Source: CAZKEW01 sp964580435 (lineage in GTDB: Bacteria; Acidobacteriota; Aminicenantia; Aminicenantales; UBA8522). Taken from it: 64,000 nt of DNA. A model generated the notes under the pieces. It was given only the letters and a program-made list of their open reading frames with translations, did no database searches and had not been told where the DNA came from. How positions within the stretch are numbered: the first letter of the stretch is position 1; each line of letters starts with the position of its first letter. Both the position numbers and the translations under genes were made by a program. The stretch covers positions 1 through 64,000 of the forward strand of contig CAZOKP010000002.1 in NCBI GenBank assembly GCA_964580435.1, in the 5' to 3' direction. Shown here piece after piece: positions 25,514 through 34,865 of this stretch.

Positions 25514-27316
25514 GTGAAAATAGAAAAAAATAGGTTCTACGAAGACCTCTCCCTCATCGTGCTGAGGGCGAGGCAGGTCTACTTTGCCGTGGGCGGTCTC
25601 TTTCTCCTCCTGCTTTTCTTTTTCTGGAAAGTCCAGGTCCTTGATTTCAAGAAATATTGGTCTCTTTCGGAAGCGAACCGCACCCGCGAGAGCGTCATCT
25701 CCGCTCCCCGCGGCCTGATTACTGACCGGAATGACGTCATCCTCGCCGATAACGCCGGCTCTTTCAAAGCGTCATTTATCCGGGAGAACTGCCAGGATTT
25801 CGGGCGCTCCCTAGAAAACATCAGCCGTCTTTTGCAGATCGAGGAAACCGACCTGCAAGCGAGGATCGCCAAGTACGCGTCTTTTCCTCTTTTCAAGCCG
25901 ATTATTGTCAAGGACAACTTGGACCTGCGGGAAGTCTCGCGGATCGAATCTAGGAAGCTGGAGTTCCCCGAGCTGGTGGTAGAAACCGACCCCAGACGAT
26001 TCTATCCGTTTTCCACCGTGGCGGCTCATGTGATCGGCTATATGCAGGAGCTGACTCCCGAGGAGATGAAGTCGGATTTTTACAAAGGGAGAAATCTTGG
26101 TGATCTCGTGGGCCAAACGGGTGTGGAGAAAGAATATGAATCTGTGCTGATTGGAGCCGACGGCAGATTGACCGAAGTCGTTGACAGTGTCGGACGAAGC
26201 CGCGGCGAAGTGGCGAGAGTCGATCCTGCACCGGGACACAACATCCAGCTCACGCTCGATTTCGACCTCCAGCGGAAAGCGACGGAATTGCTGGAGGGAA
26301 GGGAAGGGGCCATTGTCATTCTGGACCCGCGCACCGGCGAGGTCTTGGCTCTGGCCAGCTTTCCGACGTATGATCCCAATAAGTTCATTGCCCGCTTTAC
26401 TCCCAAGGAATGGATGGACCTCATCAACCGGCCCGACGATCCTTTGGAGAATCGCGCCATTCGCGGCCTCTACGCGCCCGGGTCTGTTTTTAAGCCGACG
26501 ATCGCCTTGGGTGCCCTGAGCAGCGGGCAGATTACCGAGCAGACGACTTTCTTCTGCGGGGGCACCACTCATTTTTACGGGCGCCCTTTTTCGTGCTGGT
26601 TTGCCGGAGGACACGGGGTCCAGAATTTGACCCAGGCCATCCAGCACTCCTGCAATATTTATTTTTACAACGCCGGCCGCAGATTGGGAGTCGAGAGGAT
26701 CGCTGAATACGCCAAAACCCTTGGCTTGGGCAGTCTCACGGGGATTGATCTGCCGGGTGAAAAAGAAGGCTTTGTCCCGACAGAAGAATGGAGTCGAAAC
26801 GTCAGAAAAACAGACTGGTATCCGGGAGAGACGATTTCCCTATCCATCGGCCAGGGACCATTGCTTGTCACCCCGCTCCAAGTAGCCTTCCTTACTGCGA
26901 TCTTGGCCAACCGCGGAAGAAAAGTCGTCCCCCATCTACTCAAGTTTCCGTCCCAGGCTCTGAAACAGGCGGAGGAGATATCGGATTCCCCCGCCAGAAT
27001 AATCAGTGTCGGGACCTTCGAGAAAGTCATCAAAGGTATGTGGAAGTCTGTGAATGAGGGAGGCACGGGCCATTTCGCTATGGTTGAAGAATTTGATGTC
27101 TGCGGAAAGACAGGCTCGACCCAACTCATCAGTAGAGAAAGAGCGGCGAAGCTGGGCAAGGAAATCAAACCCCATTCCTGGTTCACTGGTTTTGCTCCGC
27201 GGGACAATCCTCAGGTTGTGGTCACAGTCTTAGTCGAGTACGGGGGAATGGGGGGTACCACAGCGGCTCCACTCGCCAAGGAATTATTCAACCTGTACAA
27301 GAACAAATATGATTGA
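25514..27316 (+). CDS. mrdA: penicillin-binding protein 2 (elongasome transpeptidase)
   Basis: A 600-residue class B PBP that cross-links peptidoglycan during elongation. It has one membrane helix (about residues 25-45), a pedestal domain and a transpeptidase domain. The catalytic SVFK (APGSVFKPT), SCN (QHSCNIYF) and KTG (CGKTGST) motifs are all present. The start is a GTG at 25514, three bases after the mreD stop. It overlaps rodA by eight bases, matching the PBP2-RodA polymerase partnership. Confidence 0.95.
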   Translation: MKIEKNRFYEDLSLIVLRARQVYFAVGGLFLLLLFFFWKVQVLDFKKYWSLSEANRTRESVISAPRGLITDRNDVILADNAGSFKASFIRENCQDFGRSLENISRLLQIEETDLQARIAKYASFPLFKPIIVKDNLDLREVSRIESRKLEFPELVVETDPRRFYPFSTVAAHVIGYMQELTPEEMKSDFYKGRNLGDLVGQTGVEKEYESVLIGADGRLTEVVDSVGRSRGEVARVDPAPGHNIQLTLDFDLQRKATELLEGREGAIVILDPRTGEVLALASFPTYDPNKFIARFTPKEWMDLINRPDDPLENRAIRGLYAPGSVFKPTIALGALSSGQITEQTTFFCGGTTHFYGRPFSCWFAGGHGVQNLTQAIQHSCNIYFYNAGRRLGVERIAEYAKTLGLGSLTGIDLPGEKEGFVPTEEWSRNVRKTDWYPGETISLSIGQGPLLVTPLQVAFLTAILANRGRKVVPHLLKFPSQALKQAEEISDSPARIISVGTFEKVIKGMWKSVNEGGTGHFAMVEEFDVCGKTGSTQLISRERAAKLGKEIKPHSWFTGFAPRDNPQVVVTVLVEYGGMGGTTAAPLAKELFNLYKNKYD

Positions 27317-28397
27317 CCGGCGGCACATCGAGAACATTGACTGGTTCCTGATTATCCTTCTTGTCTTGATCTCTCTTGTCGGGGTCCTGGTCGTTTACAG
27401 TTCCTCTCATTACCTGCCGGGGAAGTATTATCTCAAACAGATGCTCTTTATCGGCGTTGGCCTGCTGCTTCTTTTCCTTTTTCTCGCCGTGGATTACAAG
27501 GTTTTAACGACCTATTCCTTTTATTTTTACGGCCTGATCGTGCTGGTCCTCGCGGGAATGCTGTTGTTCAGTCAACTCACGGCGAAGGAGAGCTGGATCA
27601 AGCTCAAGTATTTTCAGGTTCAGCCTTCCGAGCTGGCCAAGATCGCCCTCATTCTTGTCCTGGCCCAGATGTTTTCCGAATACAAGAGGAATTACGTCTC
27701 CCTGGGCGCCGTCCTGGCTAGCGGCGGACTCGCAGCCGCTTTTTTCATCTTGGTCGCTTTGCAGCCGGACCTGGGGACGGCGGTGAGCTTTCTCCCGCTG
27801 CTCTTGGGCGCCTTGATACTTGCCGGATTAAAACGGAGAGCCCTGGTATTGATTCTTGTTTTATCGGTCTTGCTCGGCGTTGCCGGCTGGGATTTCTTCC
27901 TCAAGGATTATCAGAAAAAGAGGTTGACAACGGTTGTTTTTCCTGGGAAGGATCCCCGGGGATCCGGCTACCAAATCCTCCAGTCGAAAATCGCCATTGG
28001 CTCGGGAGGTTTTTCCGGAAAGGGGTTCAAAAAGGGGACGCAGAGCCAGCTGAGATTTCTGCCCGCCCGGCATACAGATTTTATCCTCTCCGTGGTCGGG
28101 GAAGAATTTGGGTTTCTCGGCGTGGCGGGGGTCTTGATGCTGTATTTTTTGTTTATTGCCAGGCTTTTCCATTCCGCCGCACAATCCAGGGACAGAACGG
28201 GCGTTTATATCATCTTCATGGTCAGTTTGATGTTTAGTTTTCAGACTCTCGTGAATGTCGCCATGGTCATCGGGCTCTTCCCGATCGTCGGGATCCCCCT
28301 CCCCCTGCTCAGCTACGGAGGTTCCTCCCTTCTGACGAGCTTCCTGGCGGTCAGCCTTGTTTTGAATGTCAAAATGAGAAGGTTCGTCAATATTTAG
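27309..28397 (+). CDS. rodA: peptidoglycan glycosyltransferase RodA
   Basis: A 362-residue SEDS-family lipid-II polymerase with about ten membrane segments. The QPDLGTA motif carries the catalytic Asp, and the C-terminal GIPLPLLSYGGSS signature is intact. It overlaps mrdA by eight bases. RodA makes glycan strands that PBP2 cross-links. Confidence 0.96.
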   Translation: MIDRRHIENIDWFLIILLVLISLVGVLVVYSSSHYLPGKYYLKQMLFIGVGLLLLFLFLAVDYKVLTTYSFYFYGLIVLVLAGMLLFSQLTAKESWIKLKYFQVQPSELAKIALILVLAQMFSEYKRNYVSLGAVLASGGLAAAFFILVALQPDLGTAVSFLPLLLGALILAGLKRRALVLILVLSVLLGVAGWDFFLKDYQKKRLTTVVFPGKDPRGSGYQILQSKIAIGSGGFSGKGFKKGTQSQLRFLPARHTDFILSVVGEEFGFLGVAGVLMLYFLFIARLFHSAAQSRDRTGVYIIFMVSLMFSFQTLVNVAMVIGLFPIVGIPLPLLSYGGSSLLTSFLAVSLVLNVKMRRFVNI

Positions 28398-28400
28398 GGA

Positions 28401-30971
28401 ATGGGTCACGAACAAGACCTCAAGGATATTCTCAAGCACGTCGAGAAGCCTGGCCGGTATATCGGCGGCGAGTGGAACGAAACAAGGAAGGATCCGGGGA
28501 CCGTCGCGGCCAAGATCGCTCTTGTCTTTCCTGACGTCTATGAGATCGGCATGTCCTATTTGGGGCAGAAGATTCTCTATGACGTTCTCAACTCGCGCTC
28601 TTCGTTCTTAGCCGAGAGGGTTTTTACTCCCTGGCCCGACCTGGAGGAAAAACTCCGCTCTCGAAAGATGCCGCTCGTCTCCTTGGAGAACAAGATTCCG
28701 CTGCGCGACTTTGATATCCTCGGGTTTTCTCTGCTCTACGAGCTCAACTATTCTAACATTTTGACGATCTTGGACCTCGGGGGCATCCCTTTCTTAGCGG
28801 AAGAACGCGAGGATGACGGCCCTTTGATTATCGCCGGGGGACCGGCCGCATTCAATCCCGAGCCGGTGTCGGATATCTTTGACGCTTTTTTCCTGGGAGA
28901 CGGGGAAGAGGGATTTCCCGAAATCGCCGAAAAATATGTTTTCTTGCGAAAAAGTGGAGCCAGAAAAGACGAGATCTTGAACAACCTGGCCAAGATCCGT
29001 GGCGTCTATGTTCCCCGTTTGTACGGCTGTTTTGAGCCTCCTTGTTCTTCGCTCCTGGCGCGGTGGCCCAAAAACAGAGCACCTGACCGGATCAAAAAAA
29101 GGGTCATTGCTCCGCTGGGAAAAGTTCCCTTCCCGGAGAAGATCGTGGTCCCGGACGTTCAAGTCGTTTTTGACCGTGTGGCCGTTGAGGCGAGCAGAGG
29201 ATGTCCGCAGAGATGCCGATTCTGCCAGGCCACCCAGGTCTATTTTCCTTTCAGGATCCGCAGCCCTTCTTCTCTGCTAGAAAGCGTCTGCGGCAGCCTG
29301 CGTTCCACGGGCTATGAGGATGTTTCTCTGTCCGCTCTCTCGGTCAGCGATTACCCTTACCTGGAAGGAACTGTCGAGGCTCTTATGGAAAGATTGGCCG
29401 GGCGGAGAATCGCTCTCTCCTTATCCTCGCTCCGGCCCCAGGGGTTGACTTCCGCCCTGGCAGATAACATCCTCAGAGTGAGAAAGACCGGGTTCACCCT
29501 GGTGCCCGAAGCCGGGACAGATAGGCTCCGTCGGGTCATTAACAAAAACCTTAAAAACCAGGACATCCTCGATGCGGCGGCCCATGCGTTCAACCGCGGC
29601 TGGCAGCTTCTCAAGCTCTATTTCATGGTCGGCCTTCCTACCGAGACGCAGGAAGATTTAGAAGGAATCGTCCGGTTGTGCGGAGAGATCATCCGGATGG
29701 GGAAGACCATGATGAAGTCGCCTCCTCGAATAAACCTCAGCCTTTCTTCTTTTATTCCCAAGCCGCACACACCCTTCCAGTGGCTGGCCATGGAGACTGG
29801 GGAGAGCCTCGAGGAGAAACAAAAATTCGTCCGCTCCCGGCTCCGTCAGTTCCGGTCAATCAAGATAAAGGACCATCCGACTCATACCTCCATCCTGGAG
29901 GGAGTTTTTTCCAGAGGAGACAGGAGGCTTGGACCCGCGCTTGTCCAGGCCTGGAAAAAGGGCGCCCGGTTCGACAGCTGGAAAGACTGGTTTTCCTTTT
30001 CTCCTTGGGAGGAATCGTTCAGGGCAGAGAATTTGGACTACAGAATCTATCTTGGCCCTCTTGACACGGCCGCCCCCCTTCCCTGGGACCACATCGATAC
30101 GGGGATCAAAAAGAGCTTCCTTCTGGCCGAGCTCGAAAAAGCTTTGGCGGCAGAGACAACACCTTCCTGCCTTGAAGCCAGTTGCAGCCAATGCCAGGCC
30201 TGCGATGCGGAGCTCCGCCCCCCCAAAAAGTTTCCCCGGGAGCGCGAGTCAAGAGCCCGAAAATTTTCTTTTTTTGGAGAGCGCGCCGATCGAGTCCTGC
30301 GCTATGAGCTGACTTATTCCAAGTCCGGCTGGGCCCGGTACTTGTCCCATCTCGACCTCGCCAACCGCCTCCAGAGGACTCTACGCCGGGCAGGAATCGA
30401 GCTCGCTTTTTCTCAAGGTTTTCACCCCAAAATGCTCGTCTCCTATGGACCGGCGCTTCCGCTGGGCACGGAAGGAAAGGCCGAGTGCTTCGAGTTCAAG
30501 TCGGCGTATCATTTTGATGAAATGGGATTCATCCGGCGCCTCAATAGATATGCCGGGCAGGGGATCAGGTTCTCCTTGCTGAGAAAGATGCCGGAGTCTG
30601 CTCGGACCTTGAATGAAAGGATCAAGGGGATGATCTACTCCGTGGACCTCGGGGATCCCGACATAGGGAAAGCGCTCGAAACCAGAAAGCGAGAGAAGGA
30701 CAGAGTGCGAGTCGGCGATGCTGAGTTCGTCAGGGAAGAAATGGCCGAGCTTTGGACGCAGACTCCCGAAGCCCTGAAGAGCTTTTGGGTGGACAAAAAG
30801 AAGCAGCGGATCTTCCTGTGCCTGCCTTATATATCTTACCGCGGTCTCCGCTCCCAGGATATCGTCGCAAAAGTTTTTGGCTTGTCCTCTCCCGCATTCT
30901 ATCTGAAGCGGGAACGGTTTGTTTTCGAGGGAGAGGAAAAAATTGACTTTAAGCAATCTTCCAGTATATAA
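28401..30971 (+). CDS. B12-binding-type radical SAM protein fused to DUF2344 (TIGR03960/TIGR03936)
   Basis: An 856-residue fusion. The N-terminal B12-binding-like domain (about 1-230) precedes a radical SAM domain with the cluster motif Cys268-x3-Cys272-x2-Cys275. The C-terminal part (from about residue 630) is a DUF2344 domain with LSHLDL and FSQGFHPKM signatures. Members commonly sit just after rodA, and often before RNase G, in diverse bacteria; the reaction is not established to my knowledge. Here rng is absent and an acyl-CoA dehydrogenase follows. A Cys-rich patch (CLEAS-CSQC-QAC) lies between the two main parts. The gap to rodA is three bases. Confidence 0.92.
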   Translation: MGHEQDLKDILKHVEKPGRYIGGEWNETRKDPGTVAAKIALVFPDVYEIGMSYLGQKILYDVLNSRSSFLAERVFTPWPDLEEKLRSRKMPLVSLENKIPLRDFDILGFSLLYELNYSNILTILDLGGIPFLAEEREDDGPLIIAGGPAAFNPEPVSDIFDAFFLGDGEEGFPEIAEKYVFLRKSGARKDEILNNLAKIRGVYVPRLYGCFEPPCSSLLARWPKNRAPDRIKKRVIAPLGKVPFPEKIVVPDVQVVFDRVAVEASRGCPQRCRFCQATQVYFPFRIRSPSSLLESVCGSLRSTGYEDVSLSALSVSDYPYLEGTVEALMERLAGRRIALSLSSLRPQGLTSALADNILRVRKTGFTLVPEAGTDRLRRVINKNLKNQDILDAAAHAFNRGWQLLKLYFMVGLPTETQEDLEGIVRLCGEIIRMGKTMMKSPPRINLSLSSFIPKPHTPFQWLAMETGESLEEKQKFVRSRLRQFRSIKIKDHPTHTSILEGVFSRGDRRLGPALVQAWKKGARFDSWKDWFSFSPWEESFRAENLDYRIYLGPLDTAAPLPWDHIDTGIKKSFLLAELEKALAAETTPSCLEASCSQCQACDAELRPPKKFPRERESRARKFSFFGERADRVLRYELTYSKSGWARYLSHLDLANRLQRTLRRAGIELAFSQGFHPKMLVSYGPALPLGTEGKAECFEFKSAYHFDEMGFIRRLNRYAGQGIRFSLLRKMPESARTLNERIKGMIYSVDLGDPDIGKALETRKREKDRVRVGDAEFVREEMAELWTQTPEALKSFWVDKKKQRIFLCLPYISYRGLRSQDIVAKVFGLSSPAFYLKRERFVFEGEEKIDFKQSSSI

Positions 30972-30999
30972 GGGAAAGAAATTAAAGGAGGAGGATACC

Positions 31000-32154
31000 G
31001 TGATCGATTTCAGCTTGAGTGAGGAGCAGCTGGCCCTTCAAGAAATGGCCCGGGAGTTCGCCCAGAAGGAAATGAAGCCCAATGCGGCCAAGTACGACAA
31101 AGGAGGGGAATTTCCTGAAGAGGTCATGAAGAAGGCTTTTGAAGCGGGATTTATCACCTGCAATATTCCCCAGGAATATGAAGGGGGAGGACTGAAGGAG
31201 CTTGAGATTGCCATCATCTCCGAGGAACTGGCCGCCGGCTGCGCGGGAATGTTCACGACCATCATGGCCAGCTCGCTCGCCTTCACGCCCATCATCCTAT
31301 TCGGCACCGATGAGCAGAAAAAGCAATTCCTGACGCCGTTCACCAAAAGGATGTCGTTTTCCTCTTTTTGCCTGACGGAAAGAGAAGCGGGCTCGGACGC
31401 CTCATCGCTCAAAACCACGGCTAGGAAGGTCGGCTCGGAATACGTCATCAACGGTTCCAAGTGTTTCATCACCAACGGCGGGATTGCCAGCCTCTACGTT
31501 GTTTTCGCCAACTCCGCCCCTGAAAGAGGCCCGCGTGGCGTCAGTGCCTTCCTGGTGCCCAGGGAAACTCCGGGCATCACTGTAGGTAAAGAGGAAGACA
31601 AAATGGGGCATCGGGCTTCTAATACCACGGAGCTCTTCTTCGAGGACGTCAAAATTCCTGAGGCCAATCTTCTGGCGAAAGAAGGGCTGGGTTTTCTCGT
31701 CGCCATGAGAACCCTGGACAAGACACGGGCTTCGGTCGGTGCCGCTGGTGTCGGCGTGGCCCGGACAGCTCTCGAATACGCTATCGAATATGCCAAGACG
31801 AGAGTCCAGTTCGGCAAACCCATCGCCCTTTTTCAGAATACAGCCTTCAAGATCGCTCAGATGGCCATGGAGGTCAATGCCGCGCGCCATCTCGTTTGGC
31901 ATTCAGCCTGGCTGATGGATCAGGGCAAGCCGTGTGGAAAAGAGTCCGCTATGGCCAAATGCTTTGGCTCGGATGTCGCCATGCGCACGACCGTCGAGGC
32001 GGTGCAGCTTTTCGGCGGCTATGGCTATATGAAGGATTATCCTGTCGAGAAGCTGATGCGTGATGCCAAGCTGCTGCAGATCTATGAAGGGACCAATGAG
32101 ATTCAGCGTTTGGTGATTTCTCGCGAGGTCATCGGCCCGATCAAAGAGAAATAA
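31000..32154 (+). CDS. short/branched-chain-type acyl-CoA dehydrogenase
   Basis: A 384-residue FAD enzyme that puts an alpha-beta double bond into acyl-CoA and passes electrons to ETF. The FAD-binding CLTEREAGSDASS stretch, the FGKPIALFQ motif and the catalytic Glu363 in YEGTNEIQR are present. This glutamate position is that of short-chain and glutaryl-type enzymes. The GTG at 31000 follows AAAGGAGGAGG; a longer frame overlaps the radical SAM gene. The electron acceptor may be the EtfD-like protein at 57322-59340, although etfAB are not in the window. The neighbouring acyl-CoA mutase points to butyryl or isobutyryl-CoA as possible substrates. Confidence 0.93.
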   Translation: MIDFSLSEEQLALQEMAREFAQKEMKPNAAKYDKGGEFPEEVMKKAFEAGFITCNIPQEYEGGGLKELEIAIISEELAAGCAGMFTTIMASSLAFTPIILFGTDEQKKQFLTPFTKRMSFSSFCLTEREAGSDASSLKTTARKVGSEYVINGSKCFITNGGIASLYVVFANSAPERGPRGVSAFLVPRETPGITVGKEEDKMGHRASNTTELFFEDVKIPEANLLAKEGLGFLVAMRTLDKTRASVGAAGVGVARTALEYAIEYAKTRVQFGKPIALFQNTAFKIAQMAMEVNAARHLVWHSAWLMDQGKPCGKESAMAKCFGSDVAMRTTVEAVQLFGGYGYMKDYPVEKLMRDAKLLQIYEGTNEIQRLVISREVIGPIKEK

Positions 32155-32163
32155 AAAGCGCGG

Positions 32164-32640
32164 TCAGATTTTGCCCTGAATGATCTTCAACAGGTCCTCT
32201 TCCACAGAGGTCTGGGGCGTTTCGATGATGCGGCCGGCTTCCTGGCCCCGGATGGTTACGATAAAAGTCGGTATCCTCTGAATGCCTTTTCCCTGGATGT
32301 ATTTGGCCCGGTCTTCCTTTTTTTGAGGAAGCCCGACATAGGTTGGCCGGATCAGCGGATTCTGGACCATGTCCATGATCTTGAAATACGCGCTCACGTT
32401 CTGCTTGCTATCAGGGCACCACGTCCCGAGGAAGACCTCGATTAGGATTTCTTCGTTGACGGCCTGCAGCCTGCTGATGATTTCAAGGTTAGGGGAATAA
32501 GACTCGACCACAGTCTTCCAGTCGGGGAGATTCTGAAGAATTTCATCCTGGGTGAGCTCACCCAGAAGTTCGACTTGACCGGAGAGAAGTGCAGCCAGAA
32601 GGGCTATGGCAAAGGCTGAGAAAACGAATTTTCTGGGCAT
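32164..32640 (-). CDS. exported thioredoxin-like protein with a single active-site cysteine
   Basis: A 158-residue protein with a signal peptide (1 to about 22) and a thioredoxin fold. The active-site stretch is TWCPDSK, so the usual CxxC is CxxS with one Cys. The cis-proline loop is RIPTF. Single-Cys members cannot do a normal dithiol cycle; they may act as monothiol or binding proteins. It follows exbD by 35 bases and is probably in its operon. It converges on the acyl-CoA dehydrogenase gene with a nine-base gap. Confidence 0.75.
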   Translation of the reverse strand: MPRKFVFSAFAIALLAALLSGQVELLGELTQDEILQNLPDWKTVVESYSPNLEIISRLQAVNEEILIEVFLGTWCPDSKQNVSAYFKIMDMVQNPLIRPTYVGLPQKKEDRAKYIQGKGIQRIPTFIVTIRGQEAGRIIETPQTSVEEDLLKIIQGKI

Positions 32641-32675
32641 CGTCTAGGGCGGAGAAAGCGAGAAGGGGGAGAGAA

Positions 32676-33071
32676 CTAGGATGTTTCTTCGGTAAAATAT
32701 TCCGGTATGATTCCCAGGACCTCCACTCCTGCTCCCTTGGCGATATCAATCAGTTCGACGACCTGGCTGTAGGGGACTTTGGCATCAGCTCTGATGAAGA
32801 TTGTCTTATCCTGGCGCGCGGAGTAAATGGCTCTGAGCCGGTCCGGGAGCATTTTAAGGTCGATCTGCTCCTGGTTGATCAGGACACTCATGTCTTTCTT
32901 CAGGGTTAGAACGATCAGTCCCGTGGGCATTCCTCCGCCCGTCTCAGCTGTGGTCTCCGGGAGTTTGACATCGATCCCTTTTTGGACGATGGGGGTTATC
33001 ACCATGAAAATAATAAGCAGAACGAGCAAGACATCGCACAGCGGCACGACATTGGGTTCAGCTCTTGCCAT
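32676..33071 (-). CDS. exbD: ExbD/TolR-family proton-channel subunit
   Basis: A 131-residue inner-membrane protein with one N-terminal helix (about 12-33). The essential Asp lies in PLCDVLLVLL, with the ITPI motif after it. ExbD or TolR works with ExbB or TolQ to couple proton flow to TonB or TolA. No ExbB or TonB gene is adjacent, so this is an orphan subunit here. The ATG at 33071 follows GGAGG by six bases; the longer frame to 33107 is rejected. Its promoter is at 33106-33135. Confidence 0.9.
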   Translation of the reverse strand: MARAEPNVVPLCDVLLVLLIIFMVITPIVQKGIDVKLPETTAETGGGMPTGLIVLTLKKDMSVLINQEQIDLKMLPDRLRAIYSARQDKTIFIRADAKVPYSQVVELIDIAKGAGVEVLGIIPEYFTEETS

Positions 33072-33105
33072 ATTGACCTCCTTATGGTTTACTCTCTGGA
33101 CGTTC

Positions 33106-33135
33106 ATTGTATGATAAAGATTTTTGCTTTGTCAA
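33106..33135 (-). promoter_or_regulatory. promoter for exbD
   Basis: On the minus strand: TTGACA (33135-33130), an 18-bp spacer and TACAAT (33111-33106). It supports the start at 33071. Confidence 0.6.
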
Positions 33136-33178
33136 TGACCAAATGGGATCGGAGACTTCCGGCGCAAAGTGCAGGGCG

Positions 33179-33207
33179 TTGCAATTTTTCCCGGGTGCGA
33201 GTATAGT
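33179..33207 (+). promoter_or_regulatory. promoter for the TIGR04076 gene
   Basis: TTGCAA (33179-33184), a 17-bp spacer and TATAGT (33202-33207). AAAGGAGGA lies just upstream of the ATG at 33228. Confidence 0.65.
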
Positions 33208-33227
33208 GGATTGAGAAAGGAGGAGGG

Positions 33228-33500
33228 ATGAGAGATTTAAAAATCGAAGTTGTCAAAGTCAAGGAGCGTTGTGGGGCCAAGCACAAGCCCGGCGATACGT
33301 TTTTCATCAGAGGAGCCGGGACGATTGAGATCCCCGCGGGCAAGAAAGTTTGCATCTTCGCCCTCAATAGCCTTTTCCCCTTCTTGACGACCAAGCAGAG
33401 AGAAGAGGAACTTCCTGGAGACGATTGGATCTCCGAGACGGAACTCTTGACTTGCCCTGACCCGAAGGGCGTGATTTTCAAAGTCATTCCGCTCGCTTAG
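33228..33500 (+). CDS. TIGR04076-family small protein
   Basis: A 90-residue soluble protein matching the TIGR04076 pattern: an N-terminal strand with KVKERCGAKHKPGDTF, a central IPAGKKVCIFALNSLFP stretch and a conserved LTCPDP near the end. The family is widespread in anaerobes and is of unknown function. Three cysteines could bind metal or a thiol cofactor, but no ligand set is established. It has its own promoter. Confidence 0.75.
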   Translation: MRDLKIEVVKVKERCGAKHKPGDTFFIRGAGTIEIPAGKKVCIFALNSLFPFLTTKQREEELPGDDWISETELLTCPDPKGVIFKVIPLA

Positions 33501-33586
33501 AGAATCTCCCAGCGAAATCGCCAAGATTCAGGCGCAGAAAGAAGCGAAGGGTCAGTTCTTTTTACTGGATTTGTCGGGACGCCGGT

Positions 33587-33982
33587 CTATTGGAGCGTTT
33601 CCAGCGCTTTTTTTGGATTGCTCGTCCTGAAAACCAGAAGGGCTCTGCCTAACCCGGCGGACGTGCCATAGCAATAGTCGATATCGATCACGGCGTTGCC
33701 GAGCAAGGCTCCGATCTCAGCCCCGGCACCAATCCGGTCCCCGATCTCGATCGTGACCACCTTGTTCGTTTTAACTTTATAGCCCAAGGACTTGAGAGCT
33801 TTCTCCGCTTTTTTGTTGTCGGCTGTGATCAGCAGGAAATGGCCCTTGTCTTTATCAGAATAAGCGCTCAGGGCTTTGAGATTCACTCCGGCGTTGGCCA
33901 GGGTTCCCAGAACGCGGCCCAGAATTCCGGGCTCATTGGGCGTGATGACATGCAGCTGTGTTTCGATCTCGACTTTGTGCAC
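33587..33982 (-). CDS. tandem ACT-domain protein
   Basis: A 131-residue protein made of two ACT-like domains (about 8-70 and 74-131). The first has NEPGILGRVLGTLANAGVN, the usual ligand-loop and helix pattern. ACT domains bind amino acids and often regulate synthesis enzymes. No partner enzyme is fused or adjacent. The start is a GTG with GGAGG seven bases upstream. The C-terminal half carries a Gly-rich loop GDRIGAGAE. Confidence 0.8.
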   Translation of the reverse strand: MHKVEIETQLHVITPNEPGILGRVLGTLANAGVNLKALSAYSDKDKGHFLLITADNKKAEKALKSLGYKVKTNKVVTIEIGDRIGAGAEIGALLGNAVIDIDYCYGTSAGLGRALLVFRTSNPKKALETLQ

Positions 33983-34008
33983 GGCTCAACCTCCTTGTTG
34001 GAGAAAGG

Positions 34009-34038
34009 ATTATACCAAAATCCGAGGGCAAAAGACAA
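34009..34038 (-). promoter_or_regulatory. promoter for the ACT-domain gene
   Basis: On the minus strand: TTGTCT (34038-34033), an 18-bp spacer and TATAAT (34014-34009). The start codon at 33982 is about 20 bases past the predicted transcription start. Confidence 0.55.
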
Positions 34039-34083
34039 AAAAACAAAAAAAATGTCTTCTTGTTTTCAGGTGGAGCGGATATA

Positions 34084-34812
34084 ATGAGGCATCTCTGCCG
34101 AGTTAGAAAAATGACGAGAGAAGGTGCGCGGGTCGCGATCATTGACAACTCTATTGACCCGGCGGTCTACAAGCCTATCGACCACTGGAGGGAGTTTCTC
34201 GGCGTTCCTTGGGAGGCCTTCCGCGCGGCCGAGAGCTGCTTTCCCAACCTGGATAAAAAATACACGCACCTTATCCTGACCGGTTCGGAAGCGTCCATTC
34301 TGGAAAGAGAAAACTGGGTGCATGAAGAGGTGGAGGTTGTCCAAGAGGCCCTCGATCGTGGGATTCCCATCTTGGGAAGCTGCTATGGCCACCAGCTCCT
34401 GGCCCTGGCGCTGCGCGGCCCGGCCCATGTCCGGCGCTGCCCCCAGCCTGAGGTGGGCTGGATTCCGGTCATGATCGAGAAAAATAACGACCTCCTGGGT
34501 GACGAGGGTGAAGCCTATACTTTTGCCCTGCATTTCGATGAGGTCATCGGCCTGGATGATGACTTTGTTGTCCTGGCTTCAACTCCCGCCTGCCGCGTGC
34601 AGGCCTTCGCGCTCAGGACTCAGCCCGCCTGGGGAATTCAACCCCACCCGGAAATCAACGTTTCCGCGGCCAGAGAGCTTCTCCAAAATCTTATCCGTCT
34701 CGAGCTCAAGACTTCGTTTTTATATGAGGAGGCCCTGACAATGAGGCCCTGGGATTCGGGGCTCATCCGCAGGATTGTCCACCATTTTCTAGCCTCGTGC
34801 GAGAGGCTTTGA
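34084..34812 (+). CDS. class I glutamine amidotransferase-like protein
   Basis: A 242-residue GATase1 domain protein. The nucleophile is Cys100 in GSCYGHQ, and the His-Glu pair is in GIQPHPEIN. No synthetase domain is fused, so it resembles stand-alone GMP-synthase-like amidotransferases of unknown acceptor. The ATG at 34084 has AGGTGGAG eight bases upstream. A TATAAT at 34080-34085 overlaps this start, so the next in-frame ATG at 34111 is an alternative. The longer open frame overlaps the ACT gene and its promoter. Confidence 0.82.
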   Translation: MRHLCRVRKMTREGARVAIIDNSIDPAVYKPIDHWREFLGVPWEAFRAAESCFPNLDKKYTHLILTGSEASILERENWVHEEVEVVQEALDRGIPILGSCYGHQLLALALRGPAHVRRCPQPEVGWIPVMIEKNNDLLGDEGEAYTFALHFDEVIGLDDDFVVLASTPACRVQAFALRTQPAWGIQPHPEINVSAARELLQNLIRLELKTSFLYEEALTMRPWDSGLIRRIVHHFLASCERL

Positions 34813-34865
34813 AATTAGGGCGCGTCTCGAGAAAAAAAAGTAAAAACAGGGGGCAATGTTTTTTC

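Noticed and set aside
34060..34085. TATAAT overlapping the amidotransferase start, as its promoter
   Set aside because: No convincing -35 at 16-18 bp; mentioned only as an argument for the alternative start at 34111.
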